From Cichorium intybus (Eukaryota > Streptophyta > Magnoliopsida > Asterales > Asteraceae), in NCBI GenBank assembly GCA_023525715.1, contig CM042017.1, forward strand, positions 84,382,857 through 84,446,856: a stretch of 64,000 nucleotides of DNA, written 5' to 3'. Below, piece after piece: positions 1 to 15,639 of the stretch. A model generated the notes under the pieces. The model ran no database searches, was not told the DNA's origin, and saw nothing but the letters and a program-made list of their open reading frames with translations. Numbering within the stretch: position 1 is the stretch's first letter; each line of letters opens with the position of its first letter. The translations under genes and the position numbers were made by a program.

Positions 1-1862
1 GCAGTCATTTGGATATTTGTTCTACAGACCTAGTGAGAACGTGGTCTTTGTAGCACGAAGATGAGTCTTTCAAAAGAGAGAGAGAGAGCTCATATTCAAA
101 GAGGACAGTGGGAGCACCGTTGACCTTGAAGAAATTCAAGAGTCAACTAGTGAAGGAACCTTAAATGATACTAGCACTCAACCAGTGGAAGAAGTTCCTG
201 TTGAACCGATAAACAATTCGTTACCTCTTAGGCGTTCCAGTAGAGTTAGCATGCCACCTGAGTTCTATGGTTTCCATATTACTACAGATGGTGACACGTT
301 TGTCAGTGATATGACACTGATAAATTTGGATGAGCCAGCTAATTACAAGGAAGCAGTGGCAGGCCCTGAGGCTGCTAAATGGAAAGAGGCATTGGACAGC
401 GAGATCAAATCCATGCATGACAACCAAGTTTGGAATTTGGTTAATAATGTACCAGGTTGGAAGACAGTTGGGTGCAAATGAATCTTCAAGAAAAAGACCG
501 ACATGGACGAAAAGGTATACAATTTCAAGGCTCGACTGGTTGCAAAGGGATTCACTCAAACCCCGAGGGTTGACTATGATGAAACCTTCTCACCAGTAGC
601 CAAGATAAAATCTATTAGGATAATGCTCGCCATAGCTGCCTTTCATGATTATGAAATTTGGCAGATGGATGTCAAAACCGCTTTCCTTAACAGGAAGTTG
701 GCTGAGGATGTTTACATAAATCAACCAAAGGGTTTTATAGATGCAAAGTTTCCCAACAGAGTGTGCAAGCTTGAGAAATCCATCTATGGATTGAAACAAG
801 CATCTCGTAGCTGGAATATTTGCTTCCATGAGAAAGTCAAAGAGTTTGGTTTCTCCAAGAGTGAAGATGAGTCCTATGTGTATATCAAGGCTAGTGGGAG
901 TATTGTAACTTTTCTGGTGTTATATGTCAATGACATATTAATCATGGGAAACGACATTCCAACCTTTCAAGAAGTTAAGTCTTGGCTTGGAAACTATTTT
1001 GCCATGAAAGACCTTGGAGAAACAGCCTATATTCTCGGGATAAGAATTTTGAGAGATATAATGAAGAGGCTTATTAGACTTAGTCAAAGTACATACTTGG
1101 ATAAGGTGCTAAAGAGGTTTAGTATGGAAAATTCCAAGAAAGGAGAGCTACCTATCCAGAGCAATGTCAAATCGAGTAAGACTCAAAGTCCTAGTACAGA
1201 TGAAGAAATAGCTAATATGAGTCGGGTACCTTACGCTTCGGCTGTAGGGTCGATCATCTACGCTATGACATGTATATGCGAAGGACGAAGGACATGCTTC
1301 TAGTCCTAGTACAGATGAAGAAATAGCTGATATGGTCAGTCGCTATCAGGAAAATCCAAGCAAAGCTCATTGGACAGTAGTTAAAAACATTCTCAAGTAT
1401 TTATGAAGGACGAAGGACATGCTTCTAGTCCTTGGTGGTAGTGATATGTTGAGAGTGAGTGGGTACAGTGACGCCAGCTTTCAGACAGATAGAGACAACT
1501 TTCGTTCTCAGTCGGGCCGGGTGTTTCTTCTAAACGGTGGAGCAGTAACTTGGAAGAGTTCCAAACAAGAAACGGTGGTTGATTCAACTTGTGAATCAAA
1601 GTACATAGTTGCAAGTGAAGCATCAAAGGAAGCAGCTTGGCTGAAGAATTTCATTGGTGACCTCGGAGTAGTCCCGACCATTCAGGAGCCAATGGAACTT
1701 TTTTGCGATAATAAAGGAGAGGTTGGCTTGACTAATGAACAAAGAGATAATGGAAAGTCTAGACATATCGACAGTAAGTACCACAACATTAGACATAGAG
1801 TAGAAGAAGGTCACCTCATCGTGAAGAGGGTATCATCTAAGAGAACCCTGCAGATCCTTTGA
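1..1862 (+). pseudogene. copia-A pol remnant (linker, RT, RNase H)
   Basis: The remnant would encode the C-terminal half of a copia polyprotein, which copies element RNA into DNA in virus-like particles. Seen directly: the pre-RT segment around 340-480 (EAVAGPEAAKWKEAL), then RT from about 503 with FSPVAKIKS, WQMDVKTAFLN and YGLKQASRSW. RNase H follows at about 1450-1860 with YSDASFQTD and the SGRVFLLNGGAVTWKSSKQ block. The RT active site at 923-934 reads YVND instead of YVDD, so the first catalytic aspartate is lost by a G-to-A type change. Frame breaks occur near 480, at 1301-1303 and at about 1403. At 1279-1334 a scrambled patch made of copied pieces replaces the conserved stretch after YAMTC. 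The gene is dead. Confidence 0.88.
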
Positions 1863-2804
1863 CGAAGAGTCTGAGTAGGGTCAAGGCACAGTCAACATGA
1901 TAGGAGCATTGGTCTGAGAGATGATATTAGTTTTAATTGTTAGATAGTTAGTATGAAACTTATAACAAAATAAATGTAATTGACTTTTGGTGATTAAATA
2001 ATAGAGAATTATTTATAAGTTTGTTTACTGCCTCTTGTCAATTGTTTATTCTTGTGTTTCATTTTCTATTTTTTTTACTTCTCGAATAATATGATTATTC
2101 AAATTCCACAGTCGTTCATACATTTGGAAGTATGTAGTGAATTAAGACTGTCATGAATTGAATTGTAGATTGTCTAAAGATGTTAGACATAACAATAGTA
2201 TTGCAACAATGTTTATGAGTACTGAGAAATGGGATTTGAGTATTGGATAAACCCACGCTCAGATAATTACTTCATGGATTCTATCACGAGTAATTCTGAG
2301 ACGATAATATCTTATGATCTTAAAACAGAGATATATGAGTTGTAATTTACAAGTTGGTTGTACATTGGTAGTGCATAAACGCAGTAGTAACTTGATGTTA
2401 TAAAACGTATTGTTATGCATGATTTGATGAGTAAAGGATACAAACATATGAGTTAAAGTTTATTCGTTCCTTTTGCCCTAACAGGAAAAAGCGATATCTT
2501 TAGGCCCCTCGATAATTTGGTGTTGACTTATAGTGCTGGGCCCAGCCAGGGCTAAATTGATGTGTTCAATTAAAAGTCCTATATCATCACAAATCAGAAA
2601 TCGGGAAACAAAGTCTTGGACAATGAGATTGATTCCAATCCATGTCTCATGTCTGAATGATATCTTGTAGAACGGAGGATTATATAATCACTTATCTTAG
2701 GACACGTAACTGACTCGGTCAGAGTTCGGCAACGGCTTTTGGAAGTTACAATTTGCTGATTGATTCAGAAGTTATGTTGGTAGTTATAGTTATAAGACTT
2801 ATCC
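1863..2804 (+). other. copia-A non-coding spacer between pol and 3' LTR
   Basis: About 940 bp with no sustained reading frame. It loosely resembles the spacer at 26171-26936 of copia-B, for example a shared 'cttcatggat' block at about 2271 and 26473 and 'gagatacatatgag' type sequence. The two copia elements therefore probably belong to the same broad lineage. No other structure was recognised. Confidence 0.5.
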
Positions 2805-2815
2805 AAGTGGGAGAC
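2805..2815 (+). promoter_or_regulatory. polypurine tract, copia-A
   Basis: AAGTGGGAGAC lies directly before the TGTTGG start of the LTR. This is the normal position and composition of the plus-strand DNA primer. An almost identical tract precedes the 3' LTR of copia-B at 26937-26947. Confidence 0.8.
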
Positions 2816-3144
2816 TGTTGGATTAGGTGTCGAAGCCCATAACTATAATTGATATATAGTTGAATTGATAGCAGCACAATCCTTTTGGGTTGCCCTCAGT
2901 AGTCCAAATGGTATTAAGGTTAATAAAAAGAAAGAGAAACAAATAGTTTATTAATTTATTATGTGATGATAAATTAATTAGAAACTAGTTTGAAATTAAT
3001 TATAATTAATTTGGAATTAATTGAATTAATTTAGGATTAATTAAAAGTGCAGGGGCTGAATTGTAATTGTTCAATAGTTGAGCAATGGATAACTATGAGG
3101 ATTTATTTTCGACGAAAATTAAAGGATCAATATCCTATATTTTC

Positions 3145-3248
<104 letters not shown>

Positions 3249-3347
3249 GGCAACTAAAAGGGTTTTGAATTAAAAGATAAAAGGTATATCCGGTTTAAAT
3301 TCAAATAAGGCTTATCTTTAAGGTTTATCCTTAATCACCCTTGAGGC

Positions 3348-3355
3348 TATAAATA
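3348..3355 (+). promoter_or_regulatory. TATA box of the copia-A LTR
   Basis: TATAAATA sits about 530 bp into the LTR in a GC-richer context, where the U3/R boundary is expected. The transcript start would be about 30 bp downstream. Position and motif only. Confidence 0.55.
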
Positions 3356-3779
3356 GCACCTCTTGGAGCCTCATAACTTGCGCCAAATCCAGAGTAGACA
3401 TTTCTCTAGGTTTTTCTCTTATCTCTCAAGCAAATCTGTAATCATTCTCTAAGGTTTTATACGAGCTTTTCTTAATAAGATAATTAAGAAATTAATTAAG
3501 AAATAATTTACCTTATCACTTGGACTTTTGGGTGTGAACCATTAGAGGCACTACACTTGTGGTACTTGCTTCCAAAGAGATCTACAAGAAGAGGAATCAT
3601 TGTTATTTGCTAAATAACAATAAGGTATGTAATCTTAAAACCCTTTTGCAATTTTCGATTTTAGCTATAGGGTTTCTTTTGATGTTCTTAGTTATATGTT
3701 CAATTGAGAAAACATAGATCCTTTAGGTTGCATGTGAACTTAAGAGTTTTGAGTTTATTTGTTTTCCTAAATCCTATCA

Positions 3780-5812
<2,033 letters not shown>

Positions 5813-5919
5813 ATGGGTTCAATGCAGAACCAAATTAAATCACCTAACTGCAGAACCATGTTATTAACCGTAAGATTAAAATCTAAGTAAAAGGGTACGA
5901 TCGTCAAAAAACTTAAATT

Positions 5920-7027
5920 GCTATGTTCATCAATGAACATATGTTCATCAATGAACATCAATTTATTCTCATATTTTGTATCACATTTTTTGATGTTCTG
6001 TATTTTCATCCATGAATATGTTCATCCATGAACATAAAACTATTATCATGTATCGCATCCATGAACGCAATGTACACATATAATGATCGTATTATCATGT
6101 TAGTCCTCTGTGTTCATATATGAACATATGTTCATCAATGAACATATGTTCATTTATGAACATATGTTCATTTATGAACATATGTTCATTTATGAACATA
6201 TGTTCATTTATGAACATTCTTTATACAACTGTGCATATGTTCATTTATGAACATATGTTCATTTATGAACATATGTTCATTTATGAACATATGTTCATTT
6301 ATGAACATTCTTTATACAACTGTGCAGAATATGAAAATACACTTTCTAAAAGTACAATGTCTAAAAAGAACACAAATACCAAAATCATGTATGAATATAT
6401 GTTCATTTTTATCAAAACAACAATGGAGAACAGAAAATAGATAGCAAAATTTCATGAAAGAAAAAGTTCATCTTCTATTAGTTCTTCTCCTTTAAGAAGC
6501 TTGTAGCTGTCCACAACAGAGAGGCCCCGTTTAATTTTCCTGTATACATCACATTTTGTCGTAATATGTTCATTTATGAACATACATTGCCAAAAAAACA
6601 TATATGGACCACGATACCAACAATAGAGCAGAAAAGGAAATCGGACTCAAACACATATGTTCACTAATGAACATATGTTCATTAATGAACATATGTTCAT
6701 TAATGAACATATGTTCACTAATGAACATATGTTCACTAATGAACATATGTTCATTAATGAACATATATTGCAAACAAATGGTTATGAATCACGTTACCGA
6801 CAACAAAGCAGGAACAAATGGATCAAACACATATGTTCACTAATGAACATATGTTCATTAATGAACATATGTTCACTAATGAACATATGTTCATTAATGA
6901 ACATATATTGCAAACAAATGGTTATGAATCACGTTACCGACAACAAAGCAGGAACAAATGGATCAAACACATATGTTCACTAATGAACATATGTTCATTA
7001 ATGAACATATGTTCATTAATGAACATA
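5920..7027. repeat. arrays of an 18-bp perfect palindrome
   Basis: The unit ATGTTCATTAATGAACAT equals its own reverse complement; variants carry CA, TT, CT or CC at the centre. Tandem blocks lie at about 5922-5958, 6114-6216, 6236-6308, 6656-6765, 6829-6905 and 6969-7027, with single copies at about 6009-6032 and 6567-6582. Adjacent units make a second palindrome across their junction, so each block can fold as one long hairpin or cruciform from either strand. The apparent protein repeat MNICSF is just this DNA read in frame and is not evidence of a gene. Confidence 0.95.
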
Positions 7028-7085
7028 TATTGCAAACAAATGGTTATGAATCACGTTACCGACAACAAAGCAGGAACAAATGGAT
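6767..7085. repeat. higher-order tandem repeat built on the palindrome array
   Basis: A block beginning ATTGCAAACAAATGG and running to about GGAACAAATGGAT starts at 6767, 6907 and 7029. Palindrome runs separate the copies. The spacings are 140 and 122 bp, which differ by exactly one 18-bp palindrome unit. This shows segmental duplication followed by gain or loss of one unit. Confidence 0.9.
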
Positions 7086-8069
7086 AATTATAGATATGAA
7101 ATCGGAATCAAACACATTCAATCTGAGAACAATGTAATTTGAACTCTTGACGTTCAATTGATTGGAAAGTAATCAGAATTATCAATCCAAGAAATTTAAT
7201 ATAAACTGAAATTGAGAACATACCTGCGATAAACTGGAATTGGGCGGATTCAGGGACTGTAAGATGCACAATGGAGATTTCTGAAATCGATTTCTGGAAT
7301 CGATTGCCGATGCGTTATTCAAGTACTGTGAGAACTATAAGATTGGTTTTGGGATCGCTAGGGCTGAAGATTAGGGATCACTAGGTTTATCAATTGAGAT
7401 CGATTCATCGATGGATTTGGGATCGATGGATCGATGCAATATTCAAGCACTTTGAGAACTATAAGATCGCTACGACTGAACATCGATTTAATCCTAATTC
7501 AATCCTCCCTTCAAATCCATGTTACGATGATGAACTTCGCATCCCCTCTACCTCCACCATTCACAAACAGCTCCCCACTTGAATTCTGATCGAATTTGAA
7601 TACCAGATCCTGATCGAATTTTGAATACCAGAACAAATTTTCATTTATTTGATACCTTGATACTCAACGCGATTGGAATGAGGCATGGCTCTTGTTAGAA
7701 GTTGTCGACTGGGATTGAGGGCGTAGAAAGTCGAATTTGAACGCCAGTTGATTCGTCGATTTGAAGTTATAAAAAGTTGAATAATCGTTTTGATAACGAG
7801 ATGCGATTGATTAGGGTTTATAGTCGCTAGGTTTATCAGATGAACAATGGGAAGATGGTGATCGATTGGAATGAAACTCGTAGTAGCTAGATTTGATTTC
7901 AAAAGACTGGTTAAAAACCTAATATACCCTTATCTAGGAATAATCCCCTGCATAATGTGTATAATTTTATGGTGCATCCTTTTTAATCTAAGACGTTGAT
8001 ATAATGATCCAATGGTTTTAAACATGATTCTGTAGTTAGGTGATTTAATTTGGTTCTATATTGAACCTG

Positions 8070-8073
<4 letters not shown>

Positions 8074-8164
<91 letters not shown>
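8074..8164. repeat. (AT)n microsatellite between the palindrome element and the Helitron
   Basis: About 91 bp of pure AT dinucleotides joining the right TIR of the preceding element to the left part of the Helitron. Confidence 0.97.
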
Positions 8165-10821
<2,657 letters not shown>

Positions 10822-10822
10822 A

Positions 10823-10833
10823 TGGTATCAGAG
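10823..10833 (+). promoter_or_regulatory. primer binding site of copia-B (initiator tRNA-Met)
   Basis: TGGTATCAGAG is complementary to the 3' end of plant initiator tRNA-Met and lies one base after the LTR. Confidence 0.9.
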
Positions 10834-12092
10834 TTTTGTTTTACATGTTATGTAATGCCATAATACTTTCGGTAAGTAAATTTGAGTTAATCTTAGAGTA
10901 AGTAAGATTTACTAGGTTGTTATATGAGTTAGGATGATTAGAAATCCATTTAGGAGGAGTTTAAACCTTAAAAGTGTCAAAAATAGAGTACACGGGTCGT
11001 GTCCAAGTCACACGGGTCATGTAGAGAACTTTTAGAAACTGGTTTGGCCTATACAGGACCAACACGGGTGGTGTTCAAGGACACGGGTCGTGTAAAAATT
11101 TCAGTGAGCATGCAGTGGGTTAACACGGGTCATGTAAATGAACCTAGGTCGGGTTTTAAAAGTTAGCGACGCTAACATATGTGGTTAGCACCGCTAACCT
11201 GCTTCAGTGGGGTTATATTGGACAACTTTCCTTATTTTCCCAATTTACGAACTACAAACCCTCTTAGGCGATTTTCAGAGCTAGGGGTGCGATTTTTGGT
11301 CATTTTGATCAAGGGTTTTGCGTAGGAAAAGATTGGGGAAGTCAGATTTAACACCCGAAATGTGTTCTCGAGTTCTTAATTCACGAGGTTAGTGATTTTG
11401 GGTTTTAGGGTTCAAAACCCTAGATGTTTAAATCTGAAAGTATGCTTTGATTCATCTCATGTGTTGTTAGTAGGTTGCTAATATATGTTGTGTCAAGTCT
11501 TTGTTGTGAATATTGTGATGTTTTAACGGTTGAGTTGGTAAAACCACGAAATTAGGGGTTTCGGTTTGATAGCATATGTTATCCATTGTTTGTGATCTTT
11601 GTTATCTATTGTTTTCTTGATATTTTGAGTTAGATATTATTGAGATGTATGAGAATGTTTGAGATATGATATGTGATGTTATTTTACAGCGGATACTCAT
11701 AGGAGGGAAGGAGATACACGAGGCACGGGTGGACCACGAACTGAACAGACATCAGGTGAGTAGTTCTAATTCATTATTTATGATTAGACTATTATATAAT
11801 TAGGTTAATTGTAAATTCTAATTCGTTGAGTTAACCAATTAGTGTGAGTTGTACAAGGTTGAGAATTCCTTGTTATAAATGAGTACTTGGTGTGAATGAA
11901 CACACTAAATGACTGAGATAGTCAAAGAGTTTGAGATTAATGATTTTATATTATAGTAGTTGTTGAGAAAAGATGAAATGATTACTAAGATTAATGATTT
12001 TATATTATAGTAGTTGTTGAGAAAAGATGAAATGATTACTAAGTTTAAATTATTTTCTCACTGAGCTTAAATAGCTCATAAAAATTGTTTGT

Positions 12093-13492
12093 GCGGTTGA
12101 AAACCAAATAGCGGTCACCAAGCGCTATTTGATTTAGCGGTTATCGCGATGGTATAACGGTGGTATAGCGGTTTTTTGTATTGGTACTTTTAATCTATTA
12201 GTACAATGTGGAATTAATATCACAAAACATAGTTCATTTCTGATAAATGTAAACAGTCCAACCAACATTGTGTTACATAAGAACCCATCATTTTGAAAAA
12301 TATAAATTGTAAACAACCAATACACTATAACATAAGAACCAAATGGACAAGTAGAGTAGTAGATAGAAAATGTTCTTTCAAGCATATCAACGAACACCTT
12401 AAATGCATATATTCATCAATTTTTTATTATGCAAATTCTTGATACAGCTTCATCCGTTGAAACAAGAATGTGACTCGAAACTCCCCTGTAAGCTAATAGT
12501 AGCTAACCAACAGGCAATTTACTAAGGAATCAGAACTTCAATATGAATTAGAACTCCACTGTGGCTTCATCCATTACAACGATGCTTAATCGAAACTCCA
12601 TTGGGGTAATTCACAAACAAATCAAAACTAGCCAACCAACAATTCTCAAAGAATCGATAGGAATGAGAACCCATTGGAATCGTCACAAGTCTGTAATCGC
12701 TTGATACTGCAATCGATGTCTAAAATAATTCCTGAAATCGATATCTAAAATCGTTAATTGAAATCGTTCTTGAAATCGATGTCTGCATTATGCATATAAT
12801 GCCTGAAATCGTTAATTGAAAGCAATCCTAAAATTGTTTGATCCTGAAATTGTACCTGCAATCGATGTCTGATTCTCAATCGTTCCTGAAATCGTTCGAA
12901 CTAATAGCAAAGGAATCGTTCCTGAAATCGTGAGTCGTTCGTGGTTCAATAAATAGCAAAGGAATCGTTCCTGAAATCGATAGCAAAGGAATCGTTTGGA
13001 CTTTGAATCGATAGCCTATCCATCAGAGAAGACGAAGAATGAGAAGAATCGTTTCCATCATCGACTTCTTTAGTCAAAGAAAAAGAAATACTTAAGACTG
13101 TGTGGTTTCTTTGCCTATAAAGCTATCCCACATCGGCCAAAGAAAGAAGCACTGCGTATCTCCTTTATTATAAATAGCCAACTAGGGCAAAGGGCTTTTC
13201 CTCATCAAGTGGATTGTAATCTGGGTTATCCCCGGAAGAATTTCGCTTAGTCAAAAATTAATTTTTTTGGTTGGTTGTGCCTATTAGGTGAAACCAAGTC
13301 AAAACATTAATTTTTTAAATCGCGTGCTAAAATCGCAATAGCGTTTGGCAAAATCGCGGTAAATAGCGTCAAATAGCGCCGTTAATAGCGGAACCGCTAT
13401 TTTGTAACGCTAAATGATTTTTTTTCGCGGTCGATTGTCGCTATCCGCTATACCAACGCTATAGCGGCGCTATTGCGCGCGATTGACTGCAT
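12093..13492. mobile_element. DNA transposon remnant with AATAGCGG subterminal repeats
   Basis: Both ends of this segment (12093-12175 and about 13318-13490) are crowded with AATAGCGG-type words in both orientations. Putative inverted tips are TGTGCGGTTGA on the left and TATGCAGTCAA read inward from the right. Dense subterminal repeats of this kind suggest a hAT-like or Mutator-like non-autonomous element. I could not find a clean target duplication, so the borders are approximate. The middle (12690-13010) repeats 'cctgaaatcg' many times. An snRNA-style promoter motif pair lies at 13125-13176. No transposase frame is present. Confidence 0.55.
13125..13176 (+). promoter_or_regulatory. snRNA-type promoter: USE plus TATA box
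   Basis: ATCCCACATCG at 13125-13135 matches the plant upstream sequence element RTCCCACATCG of U-snRNA genes. TATAAATA follows at 13169-13176 with 33 bases between. In plants a spacing of about 33-35 bases marks Pol II snRNA genes and a spacing about ten bases shorter marks Pol III (U6-type) genes, so this one is Pol II-type. The downstream sequence (from about 13200) does not resemble any U1-U6 RNA I know. Similar motif pairs occur in many plant repeats, so function is unproven. Confidence 0.45.
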
Positions 13493-13768
13493 AGGTTATA
13501 AGTGACAGGGGCAAGAAAGTTGTAGAGGGATAAAAGACTTGACTTTAGGGTTTTTGTGAACTAAGTTACTTCATTTTGAAACTTGTGAATGTTTTGAAAT
13601 ATGATATTTTGTAACTCAGTTTCTGAGACATGTATATATTAAATACTTGTTCTTTTGGATAACTGCTTGTACTTCCGTTGCTTAGCTTTGATTACACCAT
13701 AAACCATTGTGGTTATTTGAGTAATTATTGGTGTAATTCGGAGAAAAGAAACTGGGTGTTACATGTTA

Positions 13769-14140
13769 GAATGATTTATTATGTTTGATAATATTTGATT
13801 TTTGGAAAAGAATCATGTATTTCTTTTGGCTAACAAATGTTCATATTTGTTTTCTTTGGCAACTCGTAGTTTTAAAATCGTTTATTTTTATATAAGCATT
13901 TTTCCATGCATTTTGGTTATATAAAAGTTGCCTTAGAAAAAACAAAGTGTTGTTTTTTAATATGTTGATATTGCGTATAAACAAGTCATTAGGACTTTTG
14001 TGGTTGTTATTTATTTATTCATATGATAATGTAATAAATAAATAGGTATTATTTCATATGATGATGTAATAGATAAAACAAGGCGAATCAGATTGGCACC
14101 TCAGGTATATATGTAATTGAATTATATGCATTCCGTACTA
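13769..14140 (+). other. copia-B leader fused to pol, gag missing
   Basis: Copia-B sequence resumes after the solo LTR and reaches the protease motif within about 380 bp. No gag-like frame or zinc knuckle is present. A full copia element would need roughly a kilobase or more here, so gag has been deleted or was never present in this copy. Confidence 0.6.
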
Positions 14141-15430
14141 ACTCTAGGGTATTGGATAGCGGAAGCGGTACTAACAAATGCAATGATTTGCAAGGACTAA
14201 GGAATGTTAGAGAACTCCGAGATGGCAATTTGGAACTGCATGTAGGAAATGACACTCGAGTAGTTGTCAAGGCCATAAACCAATATCATGTCCTACTTCC
14301 AAATGATATTTATCTTGTTTTGAACAATTTCTGTTATCTACCTAGTATAACTAGGAATACTATCTCTAATTTCCGTTTGTATGAACAAGGTTTTCGTTAT
14401 GAATTTGAGTTTCATTCTGGAAACATATTAGTGTTTAAAGATAATATATTCTATTTTTTTGACTTGTCCTAATAATGGAATATATAAAATTGATTTAAAT
14501 GGTTCATACAACAAAGACAGTTCAGTTTACAACTTGACAAATAAGAAAACAAAGTCAGACTTAGATAAAACTTATTTATGGCATTGTCGCATTGGGCACA
14601 TAAACAAGACTTTGATTGCTAAGCTTCAAAAGGACGAAATCTTAGAATCAACAGGCTTAAAGTCTTTTGATGTTTGCGAATCTTGTCTATGTGGCAAGAT
14701 GAACAAAGCTCCTTTTACCAGTCTTGGTGAAAGGGCCTCTGATCTATTAAGATTCATGCATACTGATGTATGTGGACCTTTTAGGACAATGACCAAAAGC
14801 AGTGAAAGAAACTTCGTTACATTTACTGAAGACTTCAGTAGATTTGCATATGCATATCTCAAGAAACACAAACTTGAGGCTTTTGAAATCTTCAAGGTAT
14901 TCCAAAATGTAGTACAAAATCAGCTCGGAAAAACGATTAAAGCTATACGATCAGATCGTGGTGGTGAATATCTAAGCTATGAATTTGATGAACATCTTAA
15001 GAGTTATAACATAGTGTTACAACTCACTCCACCTGGAACACCACAACATAATGGTGTTTTCAAGAGGAGAAATCGTACCCTACTTGATATGGTACGATCG
15101 ATGACGAGTTATACTTCCCTTCCTCATTCGTTCTAGGGATATGCCCTATAAACCACAGCCCGTCTTGGAAACATGGTCATCCCAACTAAAAAGGTTAGTA
15201 AGACACCATATGCGTTATGGCATGGAAAGCTTCCAATAATGTCTTACTTAAAGGTTTGGTGTTGTGAAATTTGTGTTAAAAGAGAGACTTCTAAAAGCTT
15301 GAACTCAGATCTCAAAAGTGTATCTTGTGGGATACCCAAAAGAAACCATTGGCTATTACTTCTTTCAGAATGAAGAAAATCGAGTATGCATAGATCGAAA
15401 AGCTGTGCTTCTTGAAAATGACTTTATTAT
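14141..15430 (+). pseudogene. copia-B protease and integrase remnant
   Basis: Protease is marked by LDSGSGTN just after 14150, the aspartic-protease D-S-G triad in copia context. Integrase follows: the HHCC zinc region (WHCRIGHINK at about 14579, CESCLCGK at about 14680), first aspartate in TDVCGPF (about 14764) and second in RSDRGGEY (about 14948). The third catalytic residue should be Glu in the block NGV-x-E-RRNRTLL, but here the sequence is NGVFKRRNRTLL (about 15051-15085), so Glu has become Lys. Stops and frameshifts begin at 15134. Both changes (S to F, E to K) fit C-to-T or G-to-A mutation. Confidence 0.88.
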
Positions 15431-15639
15431 GAATAAAGCAAGTGGGAGCTCCATTTGAGCTTGAGGAAATTTGAAAAACACAACCTATATTGAGAATAAT
15501 AGTCAACCAAGTATTGTGGCACCTGTGACTATTATTTAGATACCAAAAGACACAAACCGTACAACTCTTAAGTAGACCTCGTCTAGAACCTAACAAATTT
15601 AGAATAGTCATTCATGAAGAGGAAGTATTCTTGGTGGAT

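Larger units (their letters stand above)
10851..13763 (+). mobile_element. solo LTR of a Ty3/gypsy element, target duplication TGTTA
   Basis: It starts TGTAATGCC and ends GGGTGTTACA, the standard ends of a large class of plant gypsy LTRs. The 5-bp sequence TGTTA is exactly repeated at 10846-10850 and 13764-13768. No internal region or second LTR is present, so unequal LTR recombination probably removed them. The LTR is 2913 bp including a nested DNA element of roughly 1.4 kb. Its left third carries five degenerate copies of ACACGGGTCGTGT (about 10993-11135) and inverted words such as GTTAGCACCGCTAAC at 11184-11198. Confidence 0.88.

Noticed and set aside
5922..7027. CRISPR-like array of short regular repeats
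   Set aside because: The context is a plant nuclear genome, there are no unique spacers, and the units are directly adjacent palindromes.
6120..7087. Repeat 'protein' MNICSF or MFINEH
   Set aside because: It appears on both strands because the DNA unit is an 18-bp palindrome. No start context, splice sites or homolog; a DNA repeat explains it fully.
13200..13260. A U1, U2, U4, U5 or U6 snRNA gene downstream of the USE/TATA pair
   Set aside because: The downstream sequence does not match the 5' regions of any of these RNAs as I know them; only the promoter-like motifs are reported.
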